This document shows, piece by piece, positions 11,920 through 24,003 of a stretch of 64,000 nucleotides of DNA. Position 1 is the first letter of the stretch. Every line of letters starts with the position of its first letter. The notes under the pieces were generated by a model. The model saw nothing but the letters and a program-made list of their open reading frames with translations. It was not told the origin of the DNA and ran no database searches. Position numbers and translations under genes: made by a program. The stretch is taken from the NCBI GenBank assembly GCA_002104895.1, contig MCFG01000038.1, positions 124,001-188,000 of the forward strand. The letters are read 5' to 3'. The stretch comes from Anaeromyces robustus (Eukaryota; Neocallimastigomycota; Neocallimastigomycetes; Neocallimastigales; Neocallimastigaceae).

Positions 11920-12421
11920 ATATTAATATATATATATTTTTTAAAAAATAATAAAATATATATACTAAGTAATTTTTATAAATATTTTTTTAGGTACGGT
12001 TATGCTTATTTGATTTCTTTTTTTTTTTTATTTAAAAATATTTAAAACTGTAAATTATATATAAAAAATGTAAAATAAATGTATTAAATAAAAAATTAAT
12101 GAATAAAAATAAATAAAAATAAAAATAAAAATAAAAATAAAATAAAATAAAATAAAATAAATGTGTTGATAATTTTCATTTTATGAGTGTATATAATAAT
12201 TTATAATAATATTCGATGGGTTTTTTTTTAAAACGTTTAGTAAAAAATTTTTAAATAGTGGAATATATATTAAGTAATTAATTTTTTTGTGACACATTAA
12301 TAGCAAATAAGAAAGAAGGATAGAATATTTGATATAAATAAATTTTTTATATTATTTTTCTATTTCTTATTTAAAAAAAAAATAAAACAAACAAAATTTA
12401 ATAAAAAAATAAATATAAACA

Positions 12422-13604
12422 ATGAGTAGAACATATGAACAAATAATAAACAAAAGTAACGAAAAAGTTAAAAAGAAGAAAAATGTTTGGAGTTTATATA
12501 GAAAAATAATATTTTTAATTTTATTTGCAATAGCAACTTTATCTTTTTTGGTATTTTATGTAAAAAAATATTTTGAATTACCAGACGAAGCTTTAATTAT
12601 ACCAAAATCTTTAGAAGATGCAAAAACACTTTGTAATATTTTTACAAAATATGCAACAGATAATAGAAAAAAATTAATCTTTGTTTATTCATATTTATAT
12701 ATTTGGAAATCATCTTTTGGACTTCCAGGAAGCATCGTTTTTGTAAAATATCCAATAAAATTATATATATAATATAGAATAAAAAAAAAAATTTTTTTTT
12801 TTCCCTAAAAGTATTATTAACGTTTTATAATACATTTATATATATATATATATATATTTAAATATTTATTATTTTTTATAAATAAGAATCTTCTTGGAGG
12901 TGTGTATAATAATTTTTATTATAAATTATTGTAATAAATTGATAAATATGAATAATACTAATAATAATGTAATATTTAAAAAATGTTATATACATTTTTA
13001 ATATTTATATTTATATAATTATATATATTTATTGTTTAATATAAAGGTGCTTTATTCGGTGAAATTTCAGTTCCATTAGTTATAATTTTATCTTCGGTCG
13101 GTGCTTCTAATTGTTATATACTATCAAAATTATGTATTGGTTCTTTACTCGATTATTATGCTCATGATAAAATAAAATCTTTAGAAAATAAAATTAAAAA
13201 ACATGAAAATAATTTATTTTACTATTTATTATTTATTCGTTTATTTCCAATAGTACCAAATTGGTTAGTATATTAATTATTAATATATATTATTTTTATT
13301 ATTATCACAATATTTAATTAAATTTTTAAAATGTTATATATATAATAGGTTTGTAAATATTGCAAGTCCACTAATAAAAATAAAATTTTTCCCACATTTC
13401 TTTTTAAGTAATCTTATTGGTTTATTATCATATAATATTGTTACAACACAAGCTGGTTTTATACTTATGTCATTAAATTCAACTAAAGATATTATAAATG
13501 CAAAATTTTTCATTAACGTTTTACCTCTTTCATTATTAGCATTAATTCCTCCAATTTTCGGAAATAAAATAAAAGGTTATTTCAAAAAAGAAAAAGGAAA
13601 TTAA
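12422..13604 (+). CDS. TMEM41-like VTT-domain membrane protein (lipid scramblase family)
   Basis: Four exons: 12422-12742, 12887-12899, 13047-13263 and 13349-13604, in frame, 268 residues. The family marker is SFGLPGSIVF joined through a 13-nt microexon (NLLG) to GALFGEISVPL; animal TMEM41 has FAIPGSIFLSILSGALFG. Then follow SSVGASNCYILSKL and FIRLFPIVPNWFVNIASPL, the VTT (SNARE-associated, PF09335) core with its re-entrant loops. TMEM41B and VMP1 are ER phospholipid scramblases needed for autophagosome and lipoprotein formation. An N-terminal transmembrane helix covers about residues 28-48. Family assignment is firm; ER scramblase function is by homology. Confidence 0.88.
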
Positions 13605-14117
13605 TATAGTTTTTTATAATTAATAATAAAATAAAAAGAATATTTTTTATTTATAATTATTAAATAATAGATAAAAATAAAACTATATTATATTAACTGT
13701 AATAATCATAATTATAATTTAAATTTTAATTTCATTATTTTTCTTTCACTAAAATAGAAATAAATAAATGAATAAATAAATTAATATATTAATAAATTCA
13801 TAAACTAATAAATAAATTAATAAATAAATTAATAAATAAATAAATAAATAAATAAATATAATATAATATAAATAATATATGGTTTATATACAAACAAACA
13901 AAAAAATAATCATAATTTTAATTTTTTATAATATTTAAAATTCTTATTACTTTATTATAAATTTTTATATTTTATTTTATTTTATTTTATTTTATTCTAT
14001 TTTATTATATTATATTTTATTTTATTATTTTATATTATTAAAATAATAAAAAATAGTATTATTATTATAAAATCTGAGTATTATAAATATTATCCAGATA
14101 TTAAATATTTTTAAGTA
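13605..14117. other. Convergent 3' flanks of TMEM41-like and BBS1
   Basis: AT-only sequence with an (AAAT)n/(TAAAT)n microsatellite at about 13760-13860 and (TTTTA)n at about 13970-14020. Nothing else was recognised. Confidence 0.5.
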
Positions 14118-17100
14118 TTATCCATATACTTCTAATAAATCTTGACACATTCCTACATCAGCAATTCCCATAACTAATGGTGTTCCGTAACCCTTTTCAC
14201 ATAATAAAACTTTAATTTGATTATTAATATCTTTATCATATGCCTCAACGTTTTGTTTAATGGGACAATCTATGGTATAATTTACTCCTGGAAGTATAAT
14301 TGGTATCTATTAAATTAAATAAAAACAAAAAAAAAAATTTTTTTATTTAGGAAATGTATATTTAAAAATAAAAGAATATATATATATATAATATTATAAT
14401 ATTAATTATTATCATTACATTTATCATAGGCTTTTCAATTGTAAAAAGTTCTTGATTATAATCAAATAGTATATATAAATTTCTTGCAATATTATTACCT
14501 ATATTCATAATATCTAGTCTTATTTTAAAGTTAACATTTATTCCCATAGCCTATATATTAATATTTCATATAAAAAAATTAATATTTATATTTCAATTAA
14601 AATCATATATATAGATATTTATTTTTAATTTTAATTAAATATTTTTACCTCAACAGCCATTTTAATTTTTGCTGTTGGAATTCCTGATATTGGATTTAAT
14701 GTATTTTTAAATGTTTTTACATATGCTCTTGCTGCTATTAATTTAATTCGAAATAGATCTCTTTGGAAAATTGAATGCATTTCTATTTTATTATTATTTT
14801 TATATATTTTATATTTGTTATTATTTCATTTAATTTATAAATATATAATATTATCATTTATCATGTATAGTTAATTTTTATTTATATATCTATATATATT
14901 ATATATACCTTTTGCATTTTCTTTTTCCCTTACAGTTTGATCTATAAATAATCTTGTTTTTTTAGGTATAATTATTTGTTGTTTTTGTTCAATTGGAGGT
15001 CTTATATTAATATCATCAAGTGTAGATTTTGCATTTCTTTTTAAAAATTTTATTATTAATCCACCATTTTTGGTAATCATTATTAAACTATTTTGTTCTC
15101 TTTCAAACCTTCCAAATATCATACCTGTTATTTTATCCTAATTTTTTTTATAATTATTTTTTATCATTAATAAATATATATATGTATATGTATGATTAAT
15201 TAAAGCTATTAATATTATTATACATTATAAGAATATTATGAAATTTTATATAATTATCATTTTACCGGTGTAGGAATTAACAAAATCAAATTTTTATCAC
15301 TATATACTCTGACTTCATTATTTTGTAATGAAACTAAATAACCTTTAATTTTTTTAAATCCTCCAGATATTCCTTGAAGACTAATAATTGGAGATGGCAT
15401 AATAATGCTATATTGCTTTTTACTCTAATATTGTTTATAATATAAAAATTTATTAATTAATAAATTAATTAATTAATTGTTATTATTATTAATTTACATT
15501 ATATACAAAAAATGTATTATATAAGAAATTTCTTATAAAATACTTTTGTTGTGTAGGAATATATTGTATTATTCATGCATCCAACGATTAATGATTTTTC
15601 AAATGTTATTATTCCAACTGGTAAATATTCTAATTGCGTTATTTTATAGCATGAGTTACTGTATATATATATATATAAATTTTTGTTAATTTAAGTTTGA
15701 AAATTTGAATATTCATAATTATTATGTTTTTATTTAATAGTTATTGGTTTTATTATATACCTTGTTAGATAATATATTGATCCATCAATACATCCAACAA
15801 TTATATGGTACTTTACGTCATATAATCCATATACTGACATTAATTGTATAGAACTAGATAATTGGAACTTTTTTATTTAATATATAATATGTAATTAAAT
15901 AGATATAAAAAATACTTATTATTATTATTATTTTTTTTTAAAAAAGATAATATTCTAAAAATTAGAAGTATATACTTTTTCAATAACTTGACATCCATTT
16001 GGATTAACAATATATACTAATTTTTCATTTACACCAACAACTAAATAACTACAACTATCTTCTTCTTCACGGTTTTTCTTAATAGTCTTCATTGTTGTTA
16101 TAGTTGGCTAAAAAAACAATTATAAAAAAGTTTAAATATATAATATTTAAATATATTTAAATATATATATAAATCCATACTTCTATTGCTATGTTAAGAT
16201 CTAAATTTCCTACAAGGAATGCAAGTTTTGTTTCTAAATCTTGTAATGCCAAAAATTCAATACTAATTTGAGTTAATTGTATAACACCATTATCACGTAA
16301 TGATATTAATGTATTAACTAAATTTGTAACGATATTAAGTAATTTTGAATGAAACTCTTTATTTTTTTTTGATATATCTGATATATTATTATTGTTATTA
16401 TTATTATTATTATTACTTCTACTACTACTAGTACTATTACTATTATTGGTATTTGATACTTCATTTAATGATAAATCAGAATCTGATATATTGGATACTT
16501 TTAAATCCATATTATATTTATTATACATTTTTTGTTCATTATTTACATTAGTAATTGCATTTTTCCAAGCTTCTTCTTCCAATGGGTTTGGTTCTACCGG
16601 TGGTAGAGTCATTTTAATATATGGATAACGATCGCGATACATATATATTGTTGTTCCAATTGCTACAGCTATTATTGGATGACTACTTCGTGAATCTGGA
16701 TAAAATGAACATACAGATCTTGGAATATCTGGAAGACTTATTCTTGTTTCAACATGATCATCTTTTAACATAAAAGTATATATTTATATATGTAAATATA
16801 AATGTAATTTCATAATTTAATAATTATTCAATATGTAGAAATATATACTTTTTTTTTTAATATATTAATATTATTAAATATATATCAATATAGTGATTTA
16901 TTATTTATTTATTTATATACTTAATTTACCTTTAAATATTTTTAATACAGGTATTCCTGTTTTATTATCATTCAATACAATATCATTTTTACTCAATAAA
17001 ATTGAAGAAGTTTTATTTTTTTTCAGTACTTTTTTTTCAGGGTTTTTTTTATTCTCTGTAGGTTCAATTTCATTATTTTTATTTATTTTTTTATTAATTG

Positions 17101-17836
17101 AAATAATATCATCATTTAACGATAATAGCGAACCAGAATTTGTATTTGCATTTGTATTTTTATTCGTATTTGTATTTGTATTTATATTTGTATTATTTCT
17201 GTAATTTCCAAAATCAGCTATAACTAAATGATGTTCATTATTTCCATCTATATCTACTAAATCCATACAATCAGAAATTGTTTGAATTCCATTAAATGGG
17301 TCATACATAACATTTATCCATATATTTTGATTTTCATCATCATTTTCAGTTTTATTTTTATTATTTGATTCACTAGTATTATTTTCTGTAAGATTATCTT
17401 CATTATTATTATTAATGTTATTATCATTAGTAGTATTAGTAATATTAGTAGTATTAGTAGTATTAGTAGTATTAGTAGTATTAGTATTAGTATTAAAATT
17501 ATTTTCAATTTGAGTATTTATTTTATTATCAACTTTATTATGATTTGTAGAAGATTGAATTTCATTATTATTAGCATGATTATTTGATGAAGATGAAATC
17601 TCTATTTTATTTTTTGGAGTTGGAGAAATTTTTATATCATTATCATTATTATCATTATCACCATTATTGGTTTTTTTGATACTTATTGTAGAATTATGAC
17701 CTAATTAAAAAAAAAAAAAAAAAAAAAAAAACGTATAAACAAATTAATATAATATTGATATTATATTAATAAAAAAAATTTATAATTTGAAGAATGAATA
17801 ATAACTTTTTAACTTCTTTTTAAAAAACGATGCCAT
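14118..17836 (-). CDS. BBS1: BBS1, BBSome subunit
   Basis: About eleven exons on the minus strand, from MASFFKKK (17836) to GMCQDLLEVYG and TAA (14118). Blocks follow human BBS1 in order: NIWINVMYDPFNGI and LVDIDGNNEHHLVIADFG (start of the beta-propeller), RYPYIKMTLPPVEPNPLEE, TMKTIKKN with CSYLVVG, NSLIMITKNGGLIIKFLKR, KKTRLFIDQTVREKE, and the C-terminal gamma-adaptin-like part ending IPIILPGVNY. BBS1 is the BBSome subunit that contacts ARL6/BBS3 and carries membrane proteins along cilia. Asn/Thr-rich insertions sit in the first large exon (about 17330-17700) and near 16380-16500, both absent from animal BBS1. The short first exon and its donor (about 17806) are the least certain. Confidence 0.9.
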
Positions 17837-18070
17837 ATTTTTTTTAAAAAAAAATATTAAAAATAATTTTTGTAGACCATGTTCTTTTATTGAAAAATTA
17901 AAACTTTCATTGTAGAAAATATTCTAACTTTATTATTTATTTTTTATTTATAATAATAATTTTTTCAAACCAGTAAATTAAACATATTTATAAATTTACC
18001 AATAAAATAATTATTAACATTATTAATTCTAATATATATAATGATATAAATCGGAATTTTAAATATTCAC

Positions 18071-18083
18071 AAAAGTATGAATT
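18071..18083. repeat. 3' target-site duplication of the LINE
   Basis: AAAAGTATGAATT here matches 19170-19182 exactly. It lies directly against the poly(T) run that is the LINE's poly(A) tail on the minus strand, so the last two T may belong to either. Confidence 0.8.
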
Positions 18084-19169
18084 TTTTTTTTTTTTTTTTT
18101 TTTTTTATGGCACACAATTTGTACGTCAACTTTATTGAATTTAAATATTAAAATACATGAATCATAAAAAAAACACATAATGAAAAAAAATGATACTAAA
18201 AAAAAAATAAAAACCAGTAAAATATTATAGATAATAATAGATAATACTGGAGGAAAAAAAGAAGTACAATAATATTTAAAAACAATAAATCCATACAGCC
18301 CTTAATTCTAAATATAGAATTAAAGTAAAATTGATCTATCCTATTCCACTAGGGTCGGAAATAGGATCGGCATTTGCCCTACTAGGCTGTCCTACTGTGT
18401 TATCAGCATTGACGTTCCTGGAGAGGTTGGTTTTAAATTTATTGAATAATATATGTTGTCTTTTACAGACAACAGGCATGATATCATTCAATAGAGCCGC
18501 AGATCGCAACAAGAATGGGGATTTTGAATAAGTACCAGATTCAGTCTGACACTTAAACAAACATTCCCATTCCTTTTTGTATGGACTATTGTTAATTCTG
18601 TCACTAAAACCATAATCTCTACCACCAATTAAAAAAATATATATTCTATACCTATTAACTATTTTTTTACTACCTAATATATCTATATTACTTATACTAT
18701 TATTACTACTTTTATAACCCTTAACAATATTATTTATTCTATTATCCACACTAGGGTTATTGCTGGTCCTAACTAAACTATTAAAAAGACTATCTAAAAA
18801 ATAAAAAAAATTTCTATCTAAATCAGAGAAGTGATCAATACGAAGATTTTTAAATAAGAAACAATTTATAAACCAATGATCAATTCTCTGATAACTGTCA
18901 CAATGGAAACAACATGAACAACAATTAGGACAAGAATTATTAATCATTTTAGCAGCTTTTGCAACTCTAGCATCAATTTTATATCCACATCTTGCCCTAA
19001 GTATCCACCGAAAACCTTTGCTATATTCAGGAAATTCTAGATTAAGCTTTAAGTAACTTCTTGATTCTTCAAAGTTGTACAATTTATAAGTTTTAGCTTT
19101 AATTGATTTATCACTGTTCATGTCTCTGTCCCAATAGAATTCCATAATTTCTTTAGTAGAGGATGAAAT
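18084..19169 (-). mobile_element. 5'-truncated LINE (non-LTR retrotransposon) 3' fragment
   Basis: The element is minus-strand: its 5' end is at 19169 and its 3' end is a poly(A) tail, seen as poly(T) from about 18084 to 18106. It is flanked by 13-bp direct repeats AAAAGTATGAATT at 18071-18083 and 19170-19182, the mark of target-primed reverse transcription. Its base composition is clearly less AT-biased than its surroundings. Only the C-terminal part of the reverse-transcriptase protein remains; endonuclease and polymerase domains are missing, so it is dead on arrival. The exact repeats, long tail and open frame suggest a young insertion. Confidence 0.85.
18336..19169 (-). CDS. C-terminal remnant of LINE reverse-transcriptase protein with zinc-binding motif
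   Basis: The open frame inside the element runs from its 5' truncation point to the stop at 18336; the in-frame ATG at 19244 lies in flanking host DNA and is accidental. About 278 residues remain. CPNCCSCCFHCDSY followed by RIDHWFINCFLFKN resembles the Cys/His reverse-transcriptase zinc-binding region (C-x2-C ... H-x4-C) found after the polymerase domain of LINE proteins. The upstream polymerase motifs are absent. There is no reason to think it is translated. Confidence 0.7.
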   Translation of the reverse strand: MSSSTKEIMEFYWDRDMNSDKSIKAKTYKLYNFEESRSYLKLNLEFPEYSKGFRWILRARCGYKIDARVAKAAKMINNSCPNCCSCCFHCDSYQRIDHWFINCFLFKNLRIDHFSDLDRNFFYFLDSLFNSLVRTSNNPSVDNRINNIVKGYKSSNNSISNIDILGSKKIVNRYRIYIFLIGGRDYGFSDRINNSPYKKEWECLFKCQTESGTYSKSPFLLRSAALLNDIMPVVCKRQHILFNKFKTNLSRNVNADNTVGQPSRANADPISDPSGIG

Positions 19170-19182
19170 AAAAGTATGAATT
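19170..19182. repeat. 5' target-site duplication of the LINE
   Basis: AAAAGTATGAATT, identical to 18071-18083, at the 5' end of the minus-strand element. Confidence 0.8.
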
Positions 19183-19885
19183 ATTATTTCTATTATAAAA
19201 ATAATACAACTGTTTACCATTATACAATAAATTAATATTTGCAATTAATACGCAGCTAAAAGAATTCCATTATATCTTTAATTATAAAATATATATTTAT
19301 ATTTACTAACAATTATTTCTACAAAAAAAAAAAAATATGAATAATTTTTTTTATTATTACACACACTCTCTTTTTCAATCACATTAAATAATAAATTACA
19401 CCCAATAAAAAAAAATAAAAAAAAAAATAAACAAGAAGTATTTTATTTTAAAAATTATTTTGTTTTTATTTTTATTTTTTATTTGTTTGATTATCAATAA
19501 AAAATTATATATAATTCTTTTCTTTTTAGAAAAAAATTCTAAATCAATTCAAAACATTATTATCTTTGATTTTTTTTTCTCATAATGTAGAAGTCCTTTT
19601 TTTTATTAAGAGCTACCCAATATAGAAAAAGTATTATATTTTATTTTTAATTGATTTATACAATGGTTCTTCCTTTTTTCATTTTTTTTAAGTTTTTTTT
19701 TATTTTGTTTTGTATAATATTTTCTTTTATAATATAGTTTTCGATTTAGTTTGTCATTTTTTTGGACTTTACTTTTTTTTGTTTTTTGTTTTTTTTTTGT
19801 ATTTTTTATTATTATTTAGTTGTTTTTATTTTAAAATATTTTTTTTGTAATTTTAATTTATTCTAACTTTAACATTTAGGCTAAT
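19183..19885. other. Intergenic between the LINE and thymosin beta
   Basis: T-rich sequence forming the 3' flank of the thymosin gene. Runs of T and TTTTG are frequent from 19560 to 19860. No gene was recognised. Confidence 0.5.
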
Positions 19886-20212
19886 CTAATTTCCAGCCTT
19901 CTTTTCAGCTTCAATTTCTATTTTTTATAAATATTAAAAATTGTTAATATTAAAATTATTATTAATATAAAAATTATATATAAAATCTTTTGCATTAAAA
20001 ATACTAACCTTCCTTAGTTGGAACGTAGTTCTTTTCCTTAGTTTCAGTCTTCTTAAGACGGGACTTTTGGTCCTTGTTAAGTTCATTCATAATACTTTTA
20101 ATATTAAAAAAAAATAAAACATATAAATATTCAAGATACAAAAAAGCAAATATAAAATAATATATTCTATAAATTAAAATGAAAAAACTTACTCAGTTTG
20201 AGTTCCAGACAT
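19886..20212 (-). CDS. Thymosin beta (WH2-like actin-monomer-binding peptide)
   Basis: Three exons: 20212-20193, 20094-20009 and 19917-19886, coding 45 residues. The product begins MSGTQTDIMNEL and continues with SRLKKTETKEKNYVPTKEEI, ending EAEKKAGN. It aligns along its length with thymosin beta-4 (44 residues), whose core is [27 protein letters not shown]. The LKKTET motif is the actin-contacting element. Thymosin beta sequesters G-actin in the cytoplasm. Codons are clearly richer in G and C than in neighbouring genes (AAG, GAC, CGT, TAC), which suggests high expression. Thymosin beta is best known from animals, with a relative (actobindin) in Acanthamoeba. Confidence 0.9.
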
Positions 20213-23200
20213 TTTTGTTTAAAATAGCTTTTTAATATTATTATATATAAATATAAATTGTATTAATTATTTATTATTTTATATATATATATATATCTTG
20301 AATATATATGTAGTTTTTTCTTTTTTATAAATAATAATTACCTTTTTTAAATATTAAAGATTAATAAATAAATATAAAAAACAAAGATTTTTTATATGGT
20401 ATTTTAAAATAAAGAAAAGAGGAATTATGTTATATATATACTTTTTTTTAAAAAATAAATTAAATTAAATTAAATGTTATATTTCATTATAAAACCATTA
20501 ATATCATTAAATCCTTTTTGTTTTTTTTATTATTTTTAGAAAATAAAGTTTTGATAAATTAATATCAAAATGGCAATTAACACACCGTAAATTATATAAT
20601 ATATAATATATTAAAACCTTAATTTTTATTTTAACTTATAAAAAAAGAAAAAAAAAAATTTTTTTTATTATTTTTAAATTAGTCTAAAATAATAAAATAT
20701 TATAATATTTTTTATATTTAAAAATGTTAAAGAAATTAACATTAATAAGTTTAATTAAAAATGTTTAATATTTTTTTTATACATATATACATTAATTAAT
20801 ATTAAAGTTTAATAAATAATATGTATTAATATATTACATAATATATAATTATATATAAATAAAATTAATATTCAATGTAATTTAAAATAAAAAAAAAATA
20901 TAAATTAAATTTAACTGTAAGTAAAAAAACAATATTTAAAAAAGTATATATATTTTTATATTTTTTTAAAAAAATTATAATTTTTAATAAGTGATAAAAA
21001 AATTAATTGATAAAATAAAAGATAAAAAAACAAAGTAAAAGTGAATATTTTAATTAATTATCGGAGTTATCATTTTATTATATTCTGTTTTATATATATT
21101 GAAAAATAAAATACACAAAATGCATTTTAAAAAGTAAACTGTAGAAAAGGAAAAAAAGAACAATAATAAAAAATTATTTACAGTTAAAAAGTTTTTTTTA
21201 TTCTAAAAATAAAAAAAAAAAGATAAAATAATATAATAATATATTAAAAAAAAAAAACAAAAAAACAAAAAAACAACAAACAAAAAACAAAAAAAATATA
21301 TATATAATTATAAAAAGAAATTAAAAATAGAATAATTAAATTGAAAATGTACTTTTTTAAATATATAAAAATTAATTAAATTATTCAATATTTAATATTT
21401 AGTATTTAATATTTAATATTTAATTATATTGTATTTTCCTTAATTTATATATATTATAAAATGAATTTTTTTTTTTTTTTTTTAATTTATATTAATATTA
21501 ATTATAATTTGTTTTGTTTTATTTTTTATATTTGTTTTATTTCTTTATTTCAGTTTTTTTTTTATTTGTGATATGTAAATGATATAATCTTTTTCTGTTT
21601 TATTTTATTTCTATTAATTAAATTTTTTTTTTTGCATCATATATTTAGAGCAGTAATAAAAAAAAATTAATTAAAGTTTATAATAAATATTTAAAAATAC
21701 ATATATATATTAATATTTATTAATAAAAATAATGTTTTTAAGATCATTCTATTATTTTTTAAATTTTATTATTAAATTTCATTTCAAGATACAATTAAGT
21801 TTGTATATTATTTTTTTTTTAATTAATAATAATAGAACTTTTTTTTTTTTTAGATTTGAATATTAAAAAATTTGAAATTTTAAAAATTTCTAAATATAAA
21901 TATAATTATTACATATGATTATAAAATAAATATTGTAAGAATATATGATAATTATGATAATAAATATTAAAAAGGAATAGTTTTTAAAATAAGTAAACAT
22001 TAAATACTTTATAAAAATGACCTTCAATAAAAACTTTTTTTTTTTTTTACAAATGATATACTCAAAAAAGGACTTTCACATTTACTAATATTTCCTTTTT
22101 TAACAATAATTAAAAAAAATTAATTATATTAATAAACAACCTTTAATTATTTATAAATAATTGTTAATAAAAAAATATTATATATATTAAACAATACTAA
22201 TTAATAATAATATATAAAATGCAATTTATAAAAAAAGTTAAATTGCTGTTTTATAAAAAAAATAACAATATATAAAAATTTAAAAAAATATGTAATATAC
22301 AGTTTAATTTAACCCATTTTTTGCTAATACATTTCTATGTTTTTTTTTTTTTTATTATTATATTATTTATATTATAAAATAATTTTATTATAAAATAACT
22401 TATAATATTGAAATAATTAAATTTGGATTAAGATTGTATTTATTAAAGCAAATGATGTTTAACAAAATAATTATAAATTAATAATAATAATATATTTTAA
22501 TAATAAATAATTTTTTTTATATTTACTTAATTGTAAAAAACATAAATAAATAATTATAATAATTATTATTATCATTTTTCATTTTTATTTATTTACTTAT
22601 TTTTCTATTAAAACAAAGTTTATTATTATTATTATTATTATTCAAATAATAAAATGTATAGTCCGTTTTATGAAAGTATATTAATTATTTTTTTATATGA
22701 TTTATAATTAATTAAATATGAAATAAATTTTTATTTTAAATCATTAATGTATATAAAGTAATATGTAAAAAGTTTTGATTTTATAAAAATAATCAATTAA
22801 AAAAATATAAAAATGTGATAACAAAAAGTGGTTAATATTATTGGTTAATAATAATTTTAACATTCAAAAGTAATTGTTGTTATTATATTAAATATAGTTA
22901 TATTTTATATATAATTTGTTAAAGTTTGACAATTGGAAAAAAATAGCAATTGTGTATTACCTACCTGACATATATATAAATAGAATATCCAAAAATTTTA
23001 ATAAAATAAATATAATAAAGTTTTATAAATTTTATATGATATTAATAAAACATAGTAAAATAAATTTATATTTAGAAATAGATTAAATGAGATATTTGGC
23101 CAAATATCTCATCTAACAGCAGCATTTTTCAATAAATATGTAATAAACATAAATCATAAAAAAAAAAAAAAAAAAAAAAAATTCTCGTATAAAAATATTA

Positions 23201-23282
23201 CTATTTTTTAATATATATATTATTTATTATTATAATAATTAAATAATTTATTCTATTTAAATAAATAATTAAAATTTTTTTT
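20213..23282. other. 3.1-kb AT-only intergenic stretch
   Basis: The region separates the divergent thymosin beta and deacetylase-like genes and must hold both promoters. It is nearly pure A/T with homopolymer runs (for example about 21468-21483 and 23158-23180). An isolated ATGGCAATTAACACACC followed by GTAAAT at about 20570 looks like a first exon, but no continuation was found. A perfect palindrome at 23087-23112 is listed separately. Confidence 0.5.
23087..23112. promoter_or_regulatory. 26-bp perfect palindrome upstream of the deacetylase-like gene
   Basis: The centre is GGCC at 23098-23101, with arms ATGAGATATTT and AAATATCTCAT. All 13 pairs match, with no spacer. It lies 170 bp upstream of the ATG of the deacetylase-like gene. 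Six G/C pairs make it stand out from AT-rich chance palindromes. It could be a dimeric transcription-factor site; no known factor is assigned. Confidence 0.4.
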
Positions 23283-23966
23283 ATGATAATGCATAAACGA
23301 AATAGAAGCTTTCTAGAAAAAAATACTAGTGATAATGTACCTCAAAAATATCAATTATATAATTATGATTCATTATATTGGTCGTGGGCTCATTTTACAA
23401 TTCTTATTACTTTAGGATTATGTAAATATTTTAAAGTTTTTTTTTTTTTTTTCAACTTTTACCGTTTTTATTTTTATAATATTATTAATATATTTCATTT
23501 ATTTATTTTTTTCTTTGCTTATCAAAAATCAAAAGTATTTACGTCAAATATATTTGGTGATGTAATTAGCAATAGTAATAATCCATATTCAGAATTCCAA
23601 TATAGAGAAAAAATAAATGTTTCAAGAAGTAAAAAATATTCAAAAAGAAGTGTAGTTGGTAATAATATTAATTTATGCATATGATTATTTAAACATTTCT
23701 TTTTTTTTTTAAAAAAAAGAAAAAGAAAAAGAAAAATTTATTTAACAATCATTTTTATAATGATTATTAGAACCATTTGTTGAATGCGATGAAAGTTCAT
23801 GTGTATTACCTTTATGTAAATGTCCTGTTAAAAATACACCAAATTCAATTCCATACGATAAATTACCACAATTTGTATTAATTAGTGTTGATAGTCCTAT
23901 AACAAATAATATATATACAGTTAGAAATAAAGTAATAAAATAAAATAAAATAAAGAAAAAACATTC

Positions 23967-24003
<37 letters not shown>

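Larger units (their letters stand above)
11282..12421. other. Divergent intergenic region holding RNA candidates
   Basis: The region separates PPIL3 (-) from the TMEM41-like gene (+). Unlike most gaps here it contains islands of mixed base composition: CCAAT motifs near 11401-11428, a C/D snoRNA (11564-11641) and a second possible structured RNA (11829-11919). From about 12110 to 12160 there is an (AAAAT)n tract. Confidence 0.6.

Noticed and set aside
19170-19244. In-frame N-terminal extension of the LINE frame (MQILIYCIMVNSC...)
   Set aside because: It lies outside the target-site duplication, so it is flanking host DNA joined by chance.
20570-20592. ATGGCAATTAACACACC followed by GTAAAT, like a first exon
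   Set aside because: No downstream exon in 2.7 kb continues it; probably chance.
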